Under the pieces are notes generated by a model that saw nothing but the letters and a program-made list of their open reading frames with translations, searched no databases and was not told where the DNA came from. Below, piece after piece: positions 5,332 through 12,577 of a stretch of DNA of 25,888 nucleotides (position 1 is the stretch's first letter; every line of letters begins with the position of its first letter). The position numbers and the translations under genes were made by a program. This DNA is from a virus: positions 1 to 25,888 of the IMG/VR virus record IMGVR_UViG_3300021962_005874; one strand, written 5' to 3'.

Positions 5332-7185
5332 CTACCTTACACTACGCATGACCACTATAGCAGTACCCTCAAAATCGTTGGCACGGTGAGCGTTCACCAG
5401 TTGGGCTATCTGCATCTGGACATTCTCTACCACCACAGCAAAAGTTTCTTCGTTCTCCTGATAGGTGATAACCCTGGGGGTTTCCACGAGGTCACGCAGG
5501 TAGCCGAGTTCTCTGTCCACATCCTGCCAATATTCGCGTCCGTTGATGGACAGTTTGTGATGCATGATGAGGGGCACGGAGAAGATTTGGGAACGTAGCG
5601 GGGCGGCATAGGCGCGTGCCATCCAACGGGTAAGGGTTGGTCCTGTGGTTGCCGCGGCTGAACGGGTGAGGGTGACTTTCAGTTCGGCTTCAAACACTTT
5701 GTCTTCCAACCCGTCGAACGTTTTCTCTTTCGCCCCAACGGTTGAGAAAGGGGTGAAATCGTGGAAGTCGCCACCGTCCGAGGCAACGGACAAGGTGACG
5801 GAACCAACGAGAGGTAGGCAACGTAGGTCGAGTTTGGGGATGAACTTCGCATCGGGGACACCCCAACGGTAGATACCTGACCGCAAAAACCCTGACGCAA
5901 CAAGGTTCGTGGCGTGTTGGGCGTACAACCCTAAACCTGCGACGGTGAAAATAGGGTTGCCACCAAACTCGTGAACATCAGAAATTGCACCCTGACCTGT
6001 CACCATCAAATCTGAGGCATACGCAGGCTGGTTCGTGGAAATAAACACCGAGATGTCCATGCGTCCAATACCTGTCGAGGTGCCATCAAAGTTCTTGTAT
6101 CCGAAATAGATGTATTGTCCGACACCAGCGAACTCGTCAACCGATGAACCCGTCACAATCTTCGGACCAATCACCAAGTTGCCGTCACTATCAGATGAGC
6201 AGAGACGGAACCCGTCACTCAAACCGATTGCGACAAACCCTAGATAGCCGTGGACGCTCGTGATGATTTCACCTAATGGCAGTTCAGCGGCAACTGTCGG
6301 AATGTCCAACGCTGTACCGTCGGCTTTGATGGTTGTTTTGTAGACGAACGATTTGTTCCCTGCGTAACCTGCGCAATAGATGTGGTTCTGTCCAGCAGCG
6401 AAACCCACCCAGTTGAAATCGCTGTTCGGGTGCGTGAACAGAGCAGACGGGTTGTTCGCTGAAGACCCTGGGGTGGTGGTGATGTTCCAAATCTTGCGTT
6501 TATCGGTACCTTGCCCTGCGACCATGAGACGGCCTTTGACATACGCCAAATAGCCTGCCTCGATACCCGTAATGTAATTGGATGCCGTGCTAATGCCAGC
6601 GTCGGTTTGGTCAATGTCGCCGTCGGCATACGAAAAGAACACGTTGTATCCGTCAGACGCAATCGAAAACAAGTTAGATGCGTTAGTGCTAGTCACCGTC
6701 GTAAACGTTGACAGGTCCGTAGAGTATTTGACGGTTTGACCATCCGTAATATACAAACGTGTATCGGCAGTAGCAAGATGCAGATTGCTGTTCGCAGACG
6801 AATACTTCTGTACTGTTTCGGGCAGCAAACTCAACTTGCCTTTCTCCCAAACATCCACACCCTTACTGGTATAGAAACGGTAGGCCTCAGCATCGGCAGT
6901 ATCCGAATACTCTTGCCCAGCACCGTAATGCCACGACGATTGCGAACGACGCCACAACCCCTGCGGGTTCAACGCACCCTCGCCAGGTTCAGCAGACTGG
7001 TCCACAGAGTCACGGACACGGGCATCGAACTGGCGGTTGAACGCGTTCGCTGACATGTCCACCATGTATGGGCGTCCGTTGATAGCGACAGGGAAAATGT
7101 CGGGAACTAACGCAGTTGCCCCTGTCCCCGTATAGAACCCTGTTGCTGGAAGGAAAGCGTCTGTGAAACGCGTCAGCGTAGCCAT
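5332..7185 (-). CDS. Large beta-rich tail protein, nozzle / tail tubular B-like candidate
   Basis: A 617-aa protein. The middle (about residues 100-400) is a series of short beta blades with recurring patterns such as LYITDGQTVKYS, FSYADGDIDQ, HIYCAGYAGNKSFVY and YIYFGYKNFDG, suggesting a beta-propeller-like body. The C-terminal part (about 505-617) is a separate domain (SINGREYWQDVDRELGYLRD, then an EGTAIVVMRS ending) like those closing actinophage minor tail proteins. Gene order, directly after a connector-like gene and before fibre genes, parallels the adaptor then nozzle order of short-tailed phages. In that setting the protein would form the tail tube/nozzle through which DNA leaves. It could instead be a minor tail protein of a long-tailed phage; the absence of a tube and tape measure favours the first view. 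Confidence 0.68.
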   Translation of the reverse strand: MATLTRFTDAFLPATGFYTGTGATALVPDIFPVAINGRPYMVDMSANAFNRQFDARVRDSVDQSAEPGEGALNPQGLWRRSQSSWHYGAGQEYSDTADAEAYRFYTSKGVDVWEKGKLSLLPETVQKYSSANSNLHLATADTRLYITDGQTVKYSTDLSTFTTVTSTNASNLFSIASDGYNVFFSYADGDIDQTDAGISTASNYITGIEAGYLAYVKGRLMVAGQGTDKRKIWNITTTPGSSANNPSALFTHPNSDFNWVGFAAGQNHIYCAGYAGNKSFVYKTTIKADGTALDIPTVAAELPLGEIITSVHGYLGFVAIGLSDGFRLCSSDSDGNLVIGPKIVTGSSVDEFAGVGQYIYFGYKNFDGTSTGIGRMDISVFISTNQPAYASDLMVTGQGAISDVHEFGGNPIFTVAGLGLYAQHATNLVASGFLRSGIYRWGVPDAKFIPKLDLRCLPLVGSVTLSVASDGGDFHDFTPFSTVGAKEKTFDGLEDKVFEAELKVTLTRSAAATTGPTLTRWMARAYAAPLRSQIFSVPLIMHHKLSINGREYWQDVDRELGYLRDLVETPRVITYQENEETFAVVVENVQMQIAQLVNAHRANDFEGTAIVVMRSVR

Positions 7186-7188
7186 TGG

Positions 7189-8073
7189 CTACTTCCTGAA
7201 CTTGATGGGATACTGTGCTTTGAGGCGTGCCGCTTCTGCGATGATGCGTTCGCGACGCAATCGGGCAAGAGTTGTGGTGGAATCGCGTACTGCGCCAGGG
7301 GGCACTTCGTCGGAGCGACGGGTGTCGCCTTGTGCTTCAATGAAGTTGCGTTTGATTTCTCGTCCGTTCATCATCCGTAGAATGATTCCCGTTTCCACAA
7401 TGTCTTCACATGTGGCGGGTAGGAAACAGTTGGTGGTGAGGTCGGATGTTTCGGCTGTGGCTCGCACGAATGGTGCCTTGTAGCGGACGCGTACGGTGCC
7501 TGCCATTACAGGGTTGTCGAATACGAGTGTGTTCCCTGAAGCGAAATCGGCTGTCGGTAAACCTGTTTGGATGCGCACCGCGTTCAACACGGGATGGTCG
7601 TCGGCAAGGTAACGGAGACGGGCATCCAACAGTTCGATAATGTTCCCTGATGAGGTGATGTTGATTTGGCGGTCCGACCCGTTGTATGTCAAATCGACGG
7701 TGACGACACGGAACAATCCGTTCATCGTCGATGAAAGGTCGTCTAGTTCGGCGTTGACCGCATCGAACATTTGCGCCCGCGGGAACCGCGGATTGACCGT
7801 AGCAAGTACGTTGGCTGAGTGAGCCGCAGCGGTCGTTCCGTTGAATCCTCGTTCGACTGTAATCGTTTTCGTTGCTGGGTTCGCATCCCAAACGTAAAAG
7901 AGTTCTGATTCAATTTCGAATACAGAACCATTACGAAAGCCGCCAAGGTCATAAGACATAACAACAGTCGTCGTGCTGCTATCGAGGCTTGTCGCCAATT
8001 TGTTGCGTTCTTCAACGACCCCTGCCAACATCTGACGCGAAGCCCTCGTGAGGACTGTCGCAACCGTAGTCAT
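7189..8073 (-). CDS. Head-tail adaptor / connector-like protein
   Basis: A 294-aa protein. N-terminal helix (ATVLTRASRQML), then a beta domain of about residues 30-95 (GSVFEIESELFYVWD, TVERGFNGTTAAAHSANVL), a helical part (MFDAVNAELDDL) and a second beta region, ending with a long basic helix (LARLRRERIIAEAARLKAQY). The ERGFNGTTAAAH motif is common in phage tail and connector proteins. It lies three bases before the large nozzle-like gene, the order in which tail tubular A-like adaptors precede tubular B-like nozzles. I infer a role joining portal and tail. No catalytic motif is present. A minor tail protein is the alternative. Confidence 0.6.
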   Translation of the reverse strand: MTTVATVLTRASRQMLAGVVEERNKLATSLDSSTTTVVMSYDLGGFRNGSVFEIESELFYVWDANPATKTITVERGFNGTTAAAHSANVLATVNPRFPRAQMFDAVNAELDDLSSTMNGLFRVVTVDLTYNGSDRQINITSSGNIIELLDARLRYLADDHPVLNAVRIQTGLPTADFASGNTLVFDNPVMAGTVRVRYKAPFVRATAETSDLTTNCFLPATCEDIVETGIILRMMNGREIKRNFIEAQGDTRRSDEVPPGAVRDSTTTLARLRRERIIAEAARLKAQYPIKFRK

Positions 8074-8229
8074 TTAGTAAGTGTAACTCCCGTACCCTGG
8101 GAACGAACCTGCTTGTGCTTTCGCAGAAGTTTTGCGTGTCCGCTTACCCTTCTTGGGTTTCGGTGCAGGGCGATACTCCTTAGCGGGTGCGCCTTTCACG
8201 GAAGACTTCTTGTTCTTGGGAAGTGGCAT
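8074..8229 (-). CDS. 51-aa Lys-rich protein
   Basis: Reading from ATG at 8229 gives MPLPKNKKSSVKGAPAKEYR at the N-terminus and a further 31 residues, rich in Lys, Arg, Pro and Ala, ending with an aromatic tail (FPGYGSYTY). It starts inside the stop of the 37-aa neighbour (TAATG), and its TAA abuts the ATG of the connector-like gene with no gap. This unbroken coupling and the consistent frame argue it is real despite its size. The charge suggests nucleic-acid or capsid-interior binding, but no family is recognised. Confidence 0.72.
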   Translation of the reverse strand: MPLPKNKKSSVKGAPAKEYRPAPKPKKGKRTRKTSAKAQAGSFPGYGSYTY

Positions 8230-8342
8230 TACTTCTTCTTCTTGCCTGTCTTCATTTTCTTGCCAGTCTTCTTCGCTTCAGCCTTCGCCATAGCCATACC
8301 CTTTGGGGTGTATGCGAACTCTTTCTTTCCAACTTTCGGCAT
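8229..8342 (-). CDS. 37-aa Lys-rich protein
   Basis: The real start is ATG at 8342, giving MPKVGKKEFAYTPKGMAMAK followed by a Lys-rich tail (37 residues; 14 Lys). A longer in-frame extension upstream overlaps the DUF6321-like gene and is rejected. I remember near-identical small proteins with the opening MPKVGKK.[FY].YTP.GM from many phage genomes, often beside the other small basic genes found here. AAGGA lies about ten bases upstream. Function is unknown; the charge pattern would suit binding of DNA or RNA. The stop is TAATG-coupled to the next small gene. Confidence 0.82.
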   Translation of the reverse strand: MPKVGKKEFAYTPKGMAMAKAEAKKTGKKMKTGKKKK

Positions 8343-8343
8343 G

Positions 8344-8640
8344 TCACTTGTTCCTTTTGTTGCGTGCGGATATTGCTTTCGCCTTGCTGCGTGCATCCGA
8401 TTTGGATGATGCGCCCCAAGCCTGTAATGATAATAGCAGGCGAGTCGGCCTGCCTTTCTCATCGCGTTCAGGTCCAGGCATATTGCCCATGCGGGCAAGG
8501 AAGGATGCGCGTCGCGGATTGTCGCCCGCTTTGACAGGGGCCTTCAATGTGCCACCCTTGTATGATGCTCGACCTTTGGCGTTCAGTCCACCTTTCGGGT
8601 TCTTGCCCTCTTTGCGTGTCCATGCTGGGGTTTTAGCCAC
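8344..8640 (-). CDS. DUF6321-like small basic protein
   Basis: A 98-aa protein beginning at GTG 8640: (M)AKTPAWTRKEGKNPKGG, then LKAPVK.GDNPRRASFLARM and LLLSLQAWGASSKSDAR, with a Lys/Arg-rich end. From memory this matches the DUF6321 family, which is frequent in phages and has no assigned function. The GTG is chosen because family members begin at this point (MAKTPAWxRKEG) and because it overlaps the previous small gene by eight bases; an upstream GTG at 8700 would add 20 residues unlike the family. No clear ribosome site precedes the GTG, so translational coupling is likely. It ends one base before the next small gene. Confidence 0.85.
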   Translation of the reverse strand: MAKTPAWTRKEGKNPKGGLNAKGRASYKGGTLKAPVKAGDNPRRASFLARMGNMPGPERDEKGRPTRLLLSLQAWGASSKSDARSKAKAISARNKRNK

Positions 8641-8791
8641 GACGAGAAGCCCACGAATTGTCAACAAGATTCGGGTAGGGGCGACCCGCTTTGGAGGCAC
8701 GTGTTTTGGCTGCCTTCTTCTGTCCAGCGGACAGGGGCTTAGATTTCTTTTTCGGGTTTTTGGTGTCCCAAAACTCTTTCTTCTTTTTCAT
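8633..8791 (-). CDS. 52-aa Lys-rich protein with RPYPNLVDN motif
   Basis: Translation from ATG at 8791 gives MKKKKEFWDTKNPKKKSKPL, then SAGQKKAAKTRASKAGRPYP and NLVDNSWASRRG (52 residues). The AGRPYPNLVDN segment is one I remember from small phage proteins that occur next to DUF6321-like genes, so the pairing itself supports both calls. A good ribosome site (AGGAG, seven bases before ATG) lies in the end of the glycosyltransferase gene, and the start overlaps its stop (ATGA). It is highly basic and of unknown function. It is too short for usual length cut-offs and easily missed. Confidence 0.82.
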   Translation of the reverse strand: MKKKKEFWDTKNPKKKSKPLSAGQKKAAKTRASKAGRPYPNLVDNSWASRRG

Positions 8792-9882
8792 AATGTTGCT
8801 CCTATGAGGTTTCCGCTATCGCATACTACTTGATAAATGTTCTCTGGTACGACATACTCTTGCCCTGGGAGGTAGGTGAACTCTTTGCCGTTGATACTTC
8901 CTGAGACTTTACGTTTGACACGCATAGGCAATCTGAGGATGGACGGTTCCCATTCGGGGTTTTCAAGTAAATTGCCGACGAGCAATGTGTCTGCCAACTG
9001 GCGGGCGGCGTTATTCCAAGACCATGCCTTCGTTTTGCGGACCCTCAGTTTTGCTGACGTTTTATGGTTTTCGTAATCTGCGAACATGGTGCGCATGGCG
9101 TCAGCCAAATCGTCGGGGTTGGACTCGTCCCACAATCCCCCATAAATTGACTTGGATTGTCCGTGAGGGATAACGATGCTGGCAAGGTCCGCGAACTCTG
9201 CTTGACCAGAGGAAGCATTGATGATGGTGGGGATGCCCATAGCCATTGCTTGTAGGGGCATGAGTCCGAATCCCTCACCTCTTGTGGCTGCAATGTAGCA
9301 GTCGGCATCGTTGAAAAACTTGACGGTTTCTTCTTCGGTAAACCATTGCCTGTGCATGAATACGTTGTCGGGCAGGGTAAGTGGCGGAACGCCATGTGCT
9401 TCAGGGTTCGGTTTCAAATGTAGTTCGGCATCCAAGTCGGCTCGTTTGAACGCCTCCAGTACGATGTCCAAACCTTTGCGTAACCATTGTGAACCGCCAG
9501 CATGAAACCTAAATCGTTTGTTGTTGGGGCGTGGAGTGGCTTTCCAAATTGTGTGGTCCACCCCTAACGGCACTTTCTTTACGTTCTTGTGGTAGCGAGA
9601 AAAGAGTTCTAGGTTGTGGTCGCAGGGTACAAGAATCTGGTCATAGAAATCCAACCAAAGTGCGCCACGCGGGTCTAACTCTGTGGATTCCCACATTGTG
9701 AAACAGGTTCGATGTTGCCCTTTGTAGAAACCTTTGATTTGGTAGGGCTGCAACATGTTGACCATTACGTCGGCATGTTCGTGGAGTGTTATGTCGTTGG
9801 GGACGTGGCGCACAAAGTTGTGCCACATTGCTCCGTAGCCGTATCGCGGATGCGGGTACCCTTGCCAAGATTGATAGTTCAT
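8788..9882 (-). CDS. Glycosyltransferase, GT4-like, with C-terminal small domain
   Basis: A 364-aa protein from ATG at 9882, which overlaps the previous stop (ATGA). An earlier in-frame start at 10077 would run through the upstream gene in another frame and is rejected. The fold is GT-B-like: nucleotide-binding half with FHAGGSQWLRKGLDIVLEAF (about 127-145) and EGFGLMPLQAMAMGIPTI (203-220). The classical GT4 signature is E-x7-E; here the second acid is Gln (E203...Q211). Residues about 320-364 form an added basic/beta segment (VSGSINGKEFTYLPGQEYVV) not typical of GT4 enzymes but like small domains in phage proteins. GT4 enzymes transfer sugar from an activated donor. Acceptor unknown; a virion protein, surface glycan or DNA base is possible. 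Confidence 0.88.
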   Translation of the reverse strand: MNYQSWQGYPHPRYGYGAMWHNFVRHVPNDITLHEHADVMVNMLQPYQIKGFYKGQHRTCFTMWESTELDPRGALWLDFYDQILVPCDHNLELFSRYHKNVKKVPLGVDHTIWKATPRPNNKRFRFHAGGSQWLRKGLDIVLEAFKRADLDAELHLKPNPEAHGVPPLTLPDNVFMHRQWFTEEETVKFFNDADCYIAATRGEGFGLMPLQAMAMGIPTIINASSGQAEFADLASIVIPHGQSKSIYGGLWDESNPDDLADAMRTMFADYENHKTSAKLRVRKTKAWSWNNAARQLADTLLVGNLLENPEWEPSILRLPMRVKRKVSGSINGKEFTYLPGQEYVVPENIYQVVCDSGNLIGATL

Positions 9883-10586
9883 TGCGATACGTTGACGAAG
9901 TTCCAATCCAACGCATCCTTCAACGGGATAGCGGGAACATTGTTGTGGGCGACAAGGGACTGCAGGTAATCGTAAATTACTTCGTTGAAAAATCCGAACA
10001 CGTTCTGATGAATATGCCCGACGGTGATGGTCGGCTGGCTCATCACTTTTACGGTTTTGCAACCAAGCCCAGCCCAAAATAGCGGATATCTGGTATCAAC
10101 TTTGTTCAGGCCAAGCGCAACGTTCATCGCTGCTCGACGCCACACGTTTGCTGTAATCAGCGTTGATGCAACAAGTATCGACTTGTCGCTGAGGCTCGTA
10201 ATGTAATCGGGCATCGTGCCGTTGAAACCTGCCCCTGTTTCTCCTGCGTTCGCAGACCAATGAATCACCCTGTCTACTCCGTCAAGCATCGGCAACAAGG
10301 TTTCTATTGCGCCTGAGAGCATCGTGTCATCGTCTCCGAATACCCACACGTACTCCCCAGAGCCGCAAGCAAGTCCTCGTAACACGTTGGGGTCGCCTTC
10401 AATGTTGTAGTGGCGGTTTGAATATTGGGCTTGTGGGTAACGAAGAACAATGTTTTTTGCAAATTGTTTTGGGTCGTTGTCGCTGACAATCAGTTCAACT
10501 TCGCTGGTTAGTTGGGGGATGATGGATGCAAGGCAAACATCTAGTTCGCTGCGGAGGAACGTAGGAACGTAGATTGTTAGCCGCAT
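9879..10586 (-). CDS. Glycosyltransferase, GT2-like (GT-A fold)
   Basis: A 235-aa protein beginning MRLTIYVPTFLRSELDVCL, the usual GT2 opening. SDND at 35-38 and GDDD at 84-87 (in EYVWVFGDDDTML) are the nucleotide-binding and DXD-type metal-binding motifs of GT-A enzymes. The start is ATG at 10586, which overlaps the stop of the Cys protein as TGATG; a TTG three bases earlier is less likely. It ends ATGA into the GT4-like gene, so the pair is probably made together. The enzyme likely transfers a sugar from a nucleotide donor in the cytoplasm. The length is near the minimal catalytic domain and no membrane segment is seen, so a soluble acceptor or virion protein is plausible. Confidence 0.88.
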   Translation of the reverse strand: MRLTIYVPTFLRSELDVCLASIIPQLTSEVELIVSDNDPKQFAKNIVLRYPQAQYSNRHYNIEGDPNVLRGLACGSGEYVWVFGDDDTMLSGAIETLLPMLDGVDRVIHWSANAGETGAGFNGTMPDYITSLSDKSILVASTLITANVWRRAAMNVALGLNKVDTRYPLFWAGLGCKTVKVMSQPTITVGHIHQNVFGFFNEVIYDYLQSLVAHNNVPAIPLKDALDWNFVNVSQ

Positions 10587-10819
10587 CAATCGGCAGTCTT
10601 TTCTATTTTTGCTGAACCATCAATTTTCATAGGTTGACCACCCGTTTGCCGTATACGTTTGTAGGCATCCAAGTCTTTATCTAATGACCGTTCTTTTGAG
10701 TTGAGATGTGCAACATTTTGGCGGGTTGGCATAGCAGAACCAGACATGCGAACATGCGAAACACGGCAAGCAAAGCAGCCTTCAACATCTAACGTCGGAT
10801 GAGTCTCTGCGTGTTTCAT
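10586..10819 (-). CDS. Small conserved Cys-containing phage protein
   Basis: A 77-aa protein. The N-terminal third (THPTLDVEGCFACRVSHV, then SAMPTR) carries a CxxC pair at 15-18 flanked by His residues, which could bind a metal. I remember this HPTLDVEGCF.C..S..MPTR pattern from actinobacteriophage hypothetical proteins. The rest is hydrophilic, rich in Lys, Asp and Arg. It starts six bases after the 94-aa tail-like gene with an AGGGG-type ribosome site and is coupled (TGATG) to the GT2-like enzyme. Function unknown; with only one CxxC, a full zinc ribbon is not formed by one chain. Confidence 0.75.
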   Translation of the reverse strand: MKHAETHPTLDVEGCFACRVSHVRMSGSAMPTRQNVAHLNSKERSLDKDLDAYKRIRQTGGQPMKIDGSAKIEKTAD

Positions 10820-10825
10820 GTTCCC

Positions 10826-11110
10826 CTACGAAATGTATGCGCCGTACCCTGCCGCTGTAAGACTAGCAACCTCGGCTGCTGACACATCGTTATCCGAACC
10901 ACCCCAATAGACCTTGCTGATGGTGGTGATGTCGTTCGGTTCGTTCTCGGTAAAAGTGCCGTCAGTAAGTAGGAACACGTTCCTACCCCTGGGTTCGGCA
11001 TCGAAATGGCGGAACAGCGAATAGGCGAGTCTTGCCTCCTGGGAGTCAATCTCTTTCGGCGGGATACCCAATACCACGAAGTCGTCGGTTGGTGGTCTGA
11101 AGGTGCTCAT
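10826..11110 (-). CDS. Single-domain relative of the repeat protein C-terminus
   Basis: A 94-aa protein whose sequence aligns with the last ~80 residues of the upstream 358-aa protein: RLAYSLFRHFDAEPRGRNVF / RLFRYAEPTSSGVNVY, then LTDGTF / LVDGTF, VYWGGSDNDVSAAEV / TYWGGSNNFVTPEEK and LTAAGYGAYIS / LVAAGYGEYVT. The YxGG...V...E...L.AAGYG ending is one I remember at the C-termini of actinophage minor tail and fibre proteins. The gene starts inside the stop of its relative (ATGA), which fits a tandem duplication. It may cap, trimerise or compete with the long protein. Function is not known. Confidence 0.82.
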   Translation of the reverse strand: MSTFRPPTDDFVVLGIPPKEIDSQEARLAYSLFRHFDAEPRGRNVFLLTDGTFTENEPNDITTISKVYWGGSDNDVSAAEVASLTAAGYGAYIS

Positions 11111-12183
11111 GTTACGTATTCACCATAGCCTGCGGCTACAAGTTCGGCTTTTTCTTCTGGTGTCACAAAGTTGTTGGAGCCACCCCAATAGGTTCGCAGT
11201 ACTGGGTCACGGGTTTCGGTGCTGCTGAATGTTCCGTCCACAAGTTTGTATACGTTGACGCCTGATGAGGTGGGTTCGGCGTAACGGAACAAGCGACCAG
11301 CAATCGAATCGTCAAAACGGTCCGCGGCCCGAATCTCTGTTGTGGTGGGGGTGCGGAAGATGAGCAGTTTGAGTATTGCGTTCGTTTCACTACTTGCCCC
11401 TGATGCGGTGGCTGTGCGTTGTGCGACACGGGCTGACACAATCTGTCTGCCGCCTTCTCCTGATGCTGTGGCGGTACGGAAACGGGTGATGACACGCTGA
11501 GAGGAATCTGTACCTGTTCCTGCTCCTGTCGCTGTACGAGGAGCGATATGCAGTTGGGTGACGCTCGATGTTCCTGTGCCCGATGCTGTTGCTATGCATG
11601 CGCGGGTAACTTCTTCATCTGTGGTGGATGCCCCTGTCCCTGATGCGGTGGCGGTGCGTAGCACGAGACGAAGCCCTACTGCTGTTTGCGAGCCTGTCCC
11701 TGACCCTGTGGCGGTGAACGCACGAGTGACAACACCATTCGCAACCGAGGTCCCTGTGCCTGCGGCTGTGGCGGTACGGGGCGCAATATGCAACCCGACA
11801 GCACCACCATCCGTGGTCCCCTGACCACTCGCTGTGGCAGACCGTGGAACGACACGCTCACCCTCAGCGGTCTGCGAACCTGTGCCAGAGGCGAGTGCCG
11901 TGCGCTTAGCAACCAGCACCCTAGTAGTCGATGATGCACCTAACCCTGAACCTGTGGCAGCACGCAACGATACAACTAGACGTTGCGCAGTTGACGACCC
12001 TGTACCTGCTCCTGAAGCAGTACGGTCAACGACGACTAAGCCGCGATAGAAACCTTGCGTCGAAGCAAAAGGGGAAGCAAAATAGACGACCTTGCGGTAC
12101 GTGTAATTCGGTACTTCTTCAAACTCCCGAAAACCAGGAGTGTCGGTAAACCCGAAACTGAAATCGGTGACTCCAGTAGCCAT
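11107..12183 (-). CDS. Ser/Thr/Ala-Gly repeat virion protein, fibre-like
   Basis: A 358-aa protein in three parts: an N-terminal segment of about 48 residues (anchor candidate), a run of about eleven imperfect ~20-residue repeats from about 49 to 270 with consensus hhxRTATASGTGxxxxx, and a C-terminal domain (about 278-358) ending YWGGSNNFVTPEEKAEL.AAGYG. Such repeats could make a beta-solenoid or extended shaft, with the end domain as tip. Thr/Ser density makes it a plausible glycosylation target, and two glycosyltransferases lie three genes downstream. A good ribosome site (GAGG) lies seven bases before ATG. It is probably a decoration or side fibre rather than the main receptor-binding protein, which the Gly-rich genes suit better. 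Confidence 0.8.
   Translation of the reverse strand: MATGVTDFSFGFTDTPGFREFEEVPNYTYRKVVYFASPFASTQGFYRGLVVVDRTASGAGTGSSTAQRLVVSLRAATGSGLGASSTTRVLVAKRTALASGTGSQTAEGERVVPRSATASGQGTTDGGAVGLHIAPRTATAAGTGTSVANGVVTRAFTATGSGTGSQTAVGLRLVLRTATASGTGASTTDEEVTRACIATASGTGTSSVTQLHIAPRTATGAGTGTDSSQRVITRFRTATASGEGGRQIVSARVAQRTATASGASSETNAILKLLIFRTPTTTEIRAADRFDDSIAGRLFRYAEPTSSGVNVYKLVDGTFSSTETRDPVLRTYWGGSNNFVTPEEKAELVAAGYGEYVT
11374..12039 (-). repeat. Eleven ~60-bp coding repeats (RTATASGTG units)
   Basis: About eleven degenerate copies of a ~60-base unit encode the repeat region of the 358-aa protein; on the plus strand many copies contain a version of cctgatgcggtggcggtgcg. Units differ by substitution and by one or two codons in length, so the array is old or diversified rather than freshly expanded. 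The period matches the protein repeat of about 20 residues, showing selection on protein, not on DNA spacing. Confidence 0.85.
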
Positions 12184-12197
12184 GAGGCTACCTCACC

Positions 12198-12560
12198 CTA
12201 ATCCAAAGTAAGAGTCAGCGAAGTGATTTGGAAAGTGTCACCAGCAGTCACAGCAGCAGACGAAGACAATGCGCCAGTCCACAAACAGTTACCAGCAGTC
12301 AAGTTATCCCACAAAGAAAAATGCGAATAAGTTTCCGTAGTGGAAACGTTCGTCCATTCCACGGTTGCAGAAGACGCCATCGAACCAGATGATGCGGCAG
12401 AAAAAGAAACCGCCACACGAGTCGTATTTGCGGCTGCGTTACTTGTACCCGCTTCACCAGGGTCGCCCAAGTGAAGTTTCACGTATACGTTTGCCACCGA
12501 AAACGATTGAGCGCGAAGGGTGTCAAGCAGTTTGTTTTCTGCATAGTTAGAAATTGACAT
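12198..12560 (-). CDS. Short structural protein (GDPGEAGT family)
   Basis: A 120-aa protein with an N-terminal helix (ENKLLDTLRAQSF), then VYVKLHLGDPGEAGTSNAA, SATVEWTNVSTTETYSHFSL, WDNLTAGNCLWTGAL and a beta end (GDTFQITSLTLTLD). I remember this layout from many actinophage genomes (VKLHTGDPG...SLWD..TGG..LW.G.L), where it is called hypothetical or minor tail protein. It is probably a beta-sandwich virion component made in quantity. It is the first gene after the capsid terminator, with its own extended -10-like site and a GAGG ribosome site six bases before ATG. Confidence 0.8.
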   Translation of the reverse strand: MSISNYAENKLLDTLRAQSFSVANVYVKLHLGDPGEAGTSNAAANTTRVAVSFSAASSGSMASSATVEWTNVSTTETYSHFSLWDNLTAGNCLWTGALSSSAAVTAGDTFQITSLTLTLD

Positions 12561-12577
12561 CAGTTACCTCGCACAAG

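Noticed and set aside
7771-7795. CCGCGG repeated twice (CCGCGGTTCCCGCGG on the minus strand)
   Set aside because: It lies within coding sequence for NPRFPRA and is explained by Pro-Arg codons; too short to claim function.
8343-8498. Upstream extension of the 37-aa Lys-rich protein to 8498
   Set aside because: The extension overlaps the DUF6321-like gene in another frame; ATG 8342 matches the family's MPKVGKK opening.
8641-8700. Earlier GTG start for the DUF6321-like protein at 8700
   Set aside because: The 20 added residues are unlike the family opening and would overlap most of the 52-aa gene; GTG 8640 fits the family start.
9883-10077. N-terminal extension of the GT4-like enzyme to 10077
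   Set aside because: The extra 65 residues are not GT-like and run through the end of the GT2-like gene; ATG 9882 gives an ATGA overlap like the rest of the operon.
11374-12039. CRISPR array or non-coding tandem repeat
   Set aside because: The ~60-base units are degenerate, have no unique spacers, and keep an open reading frame with a protein repeat.
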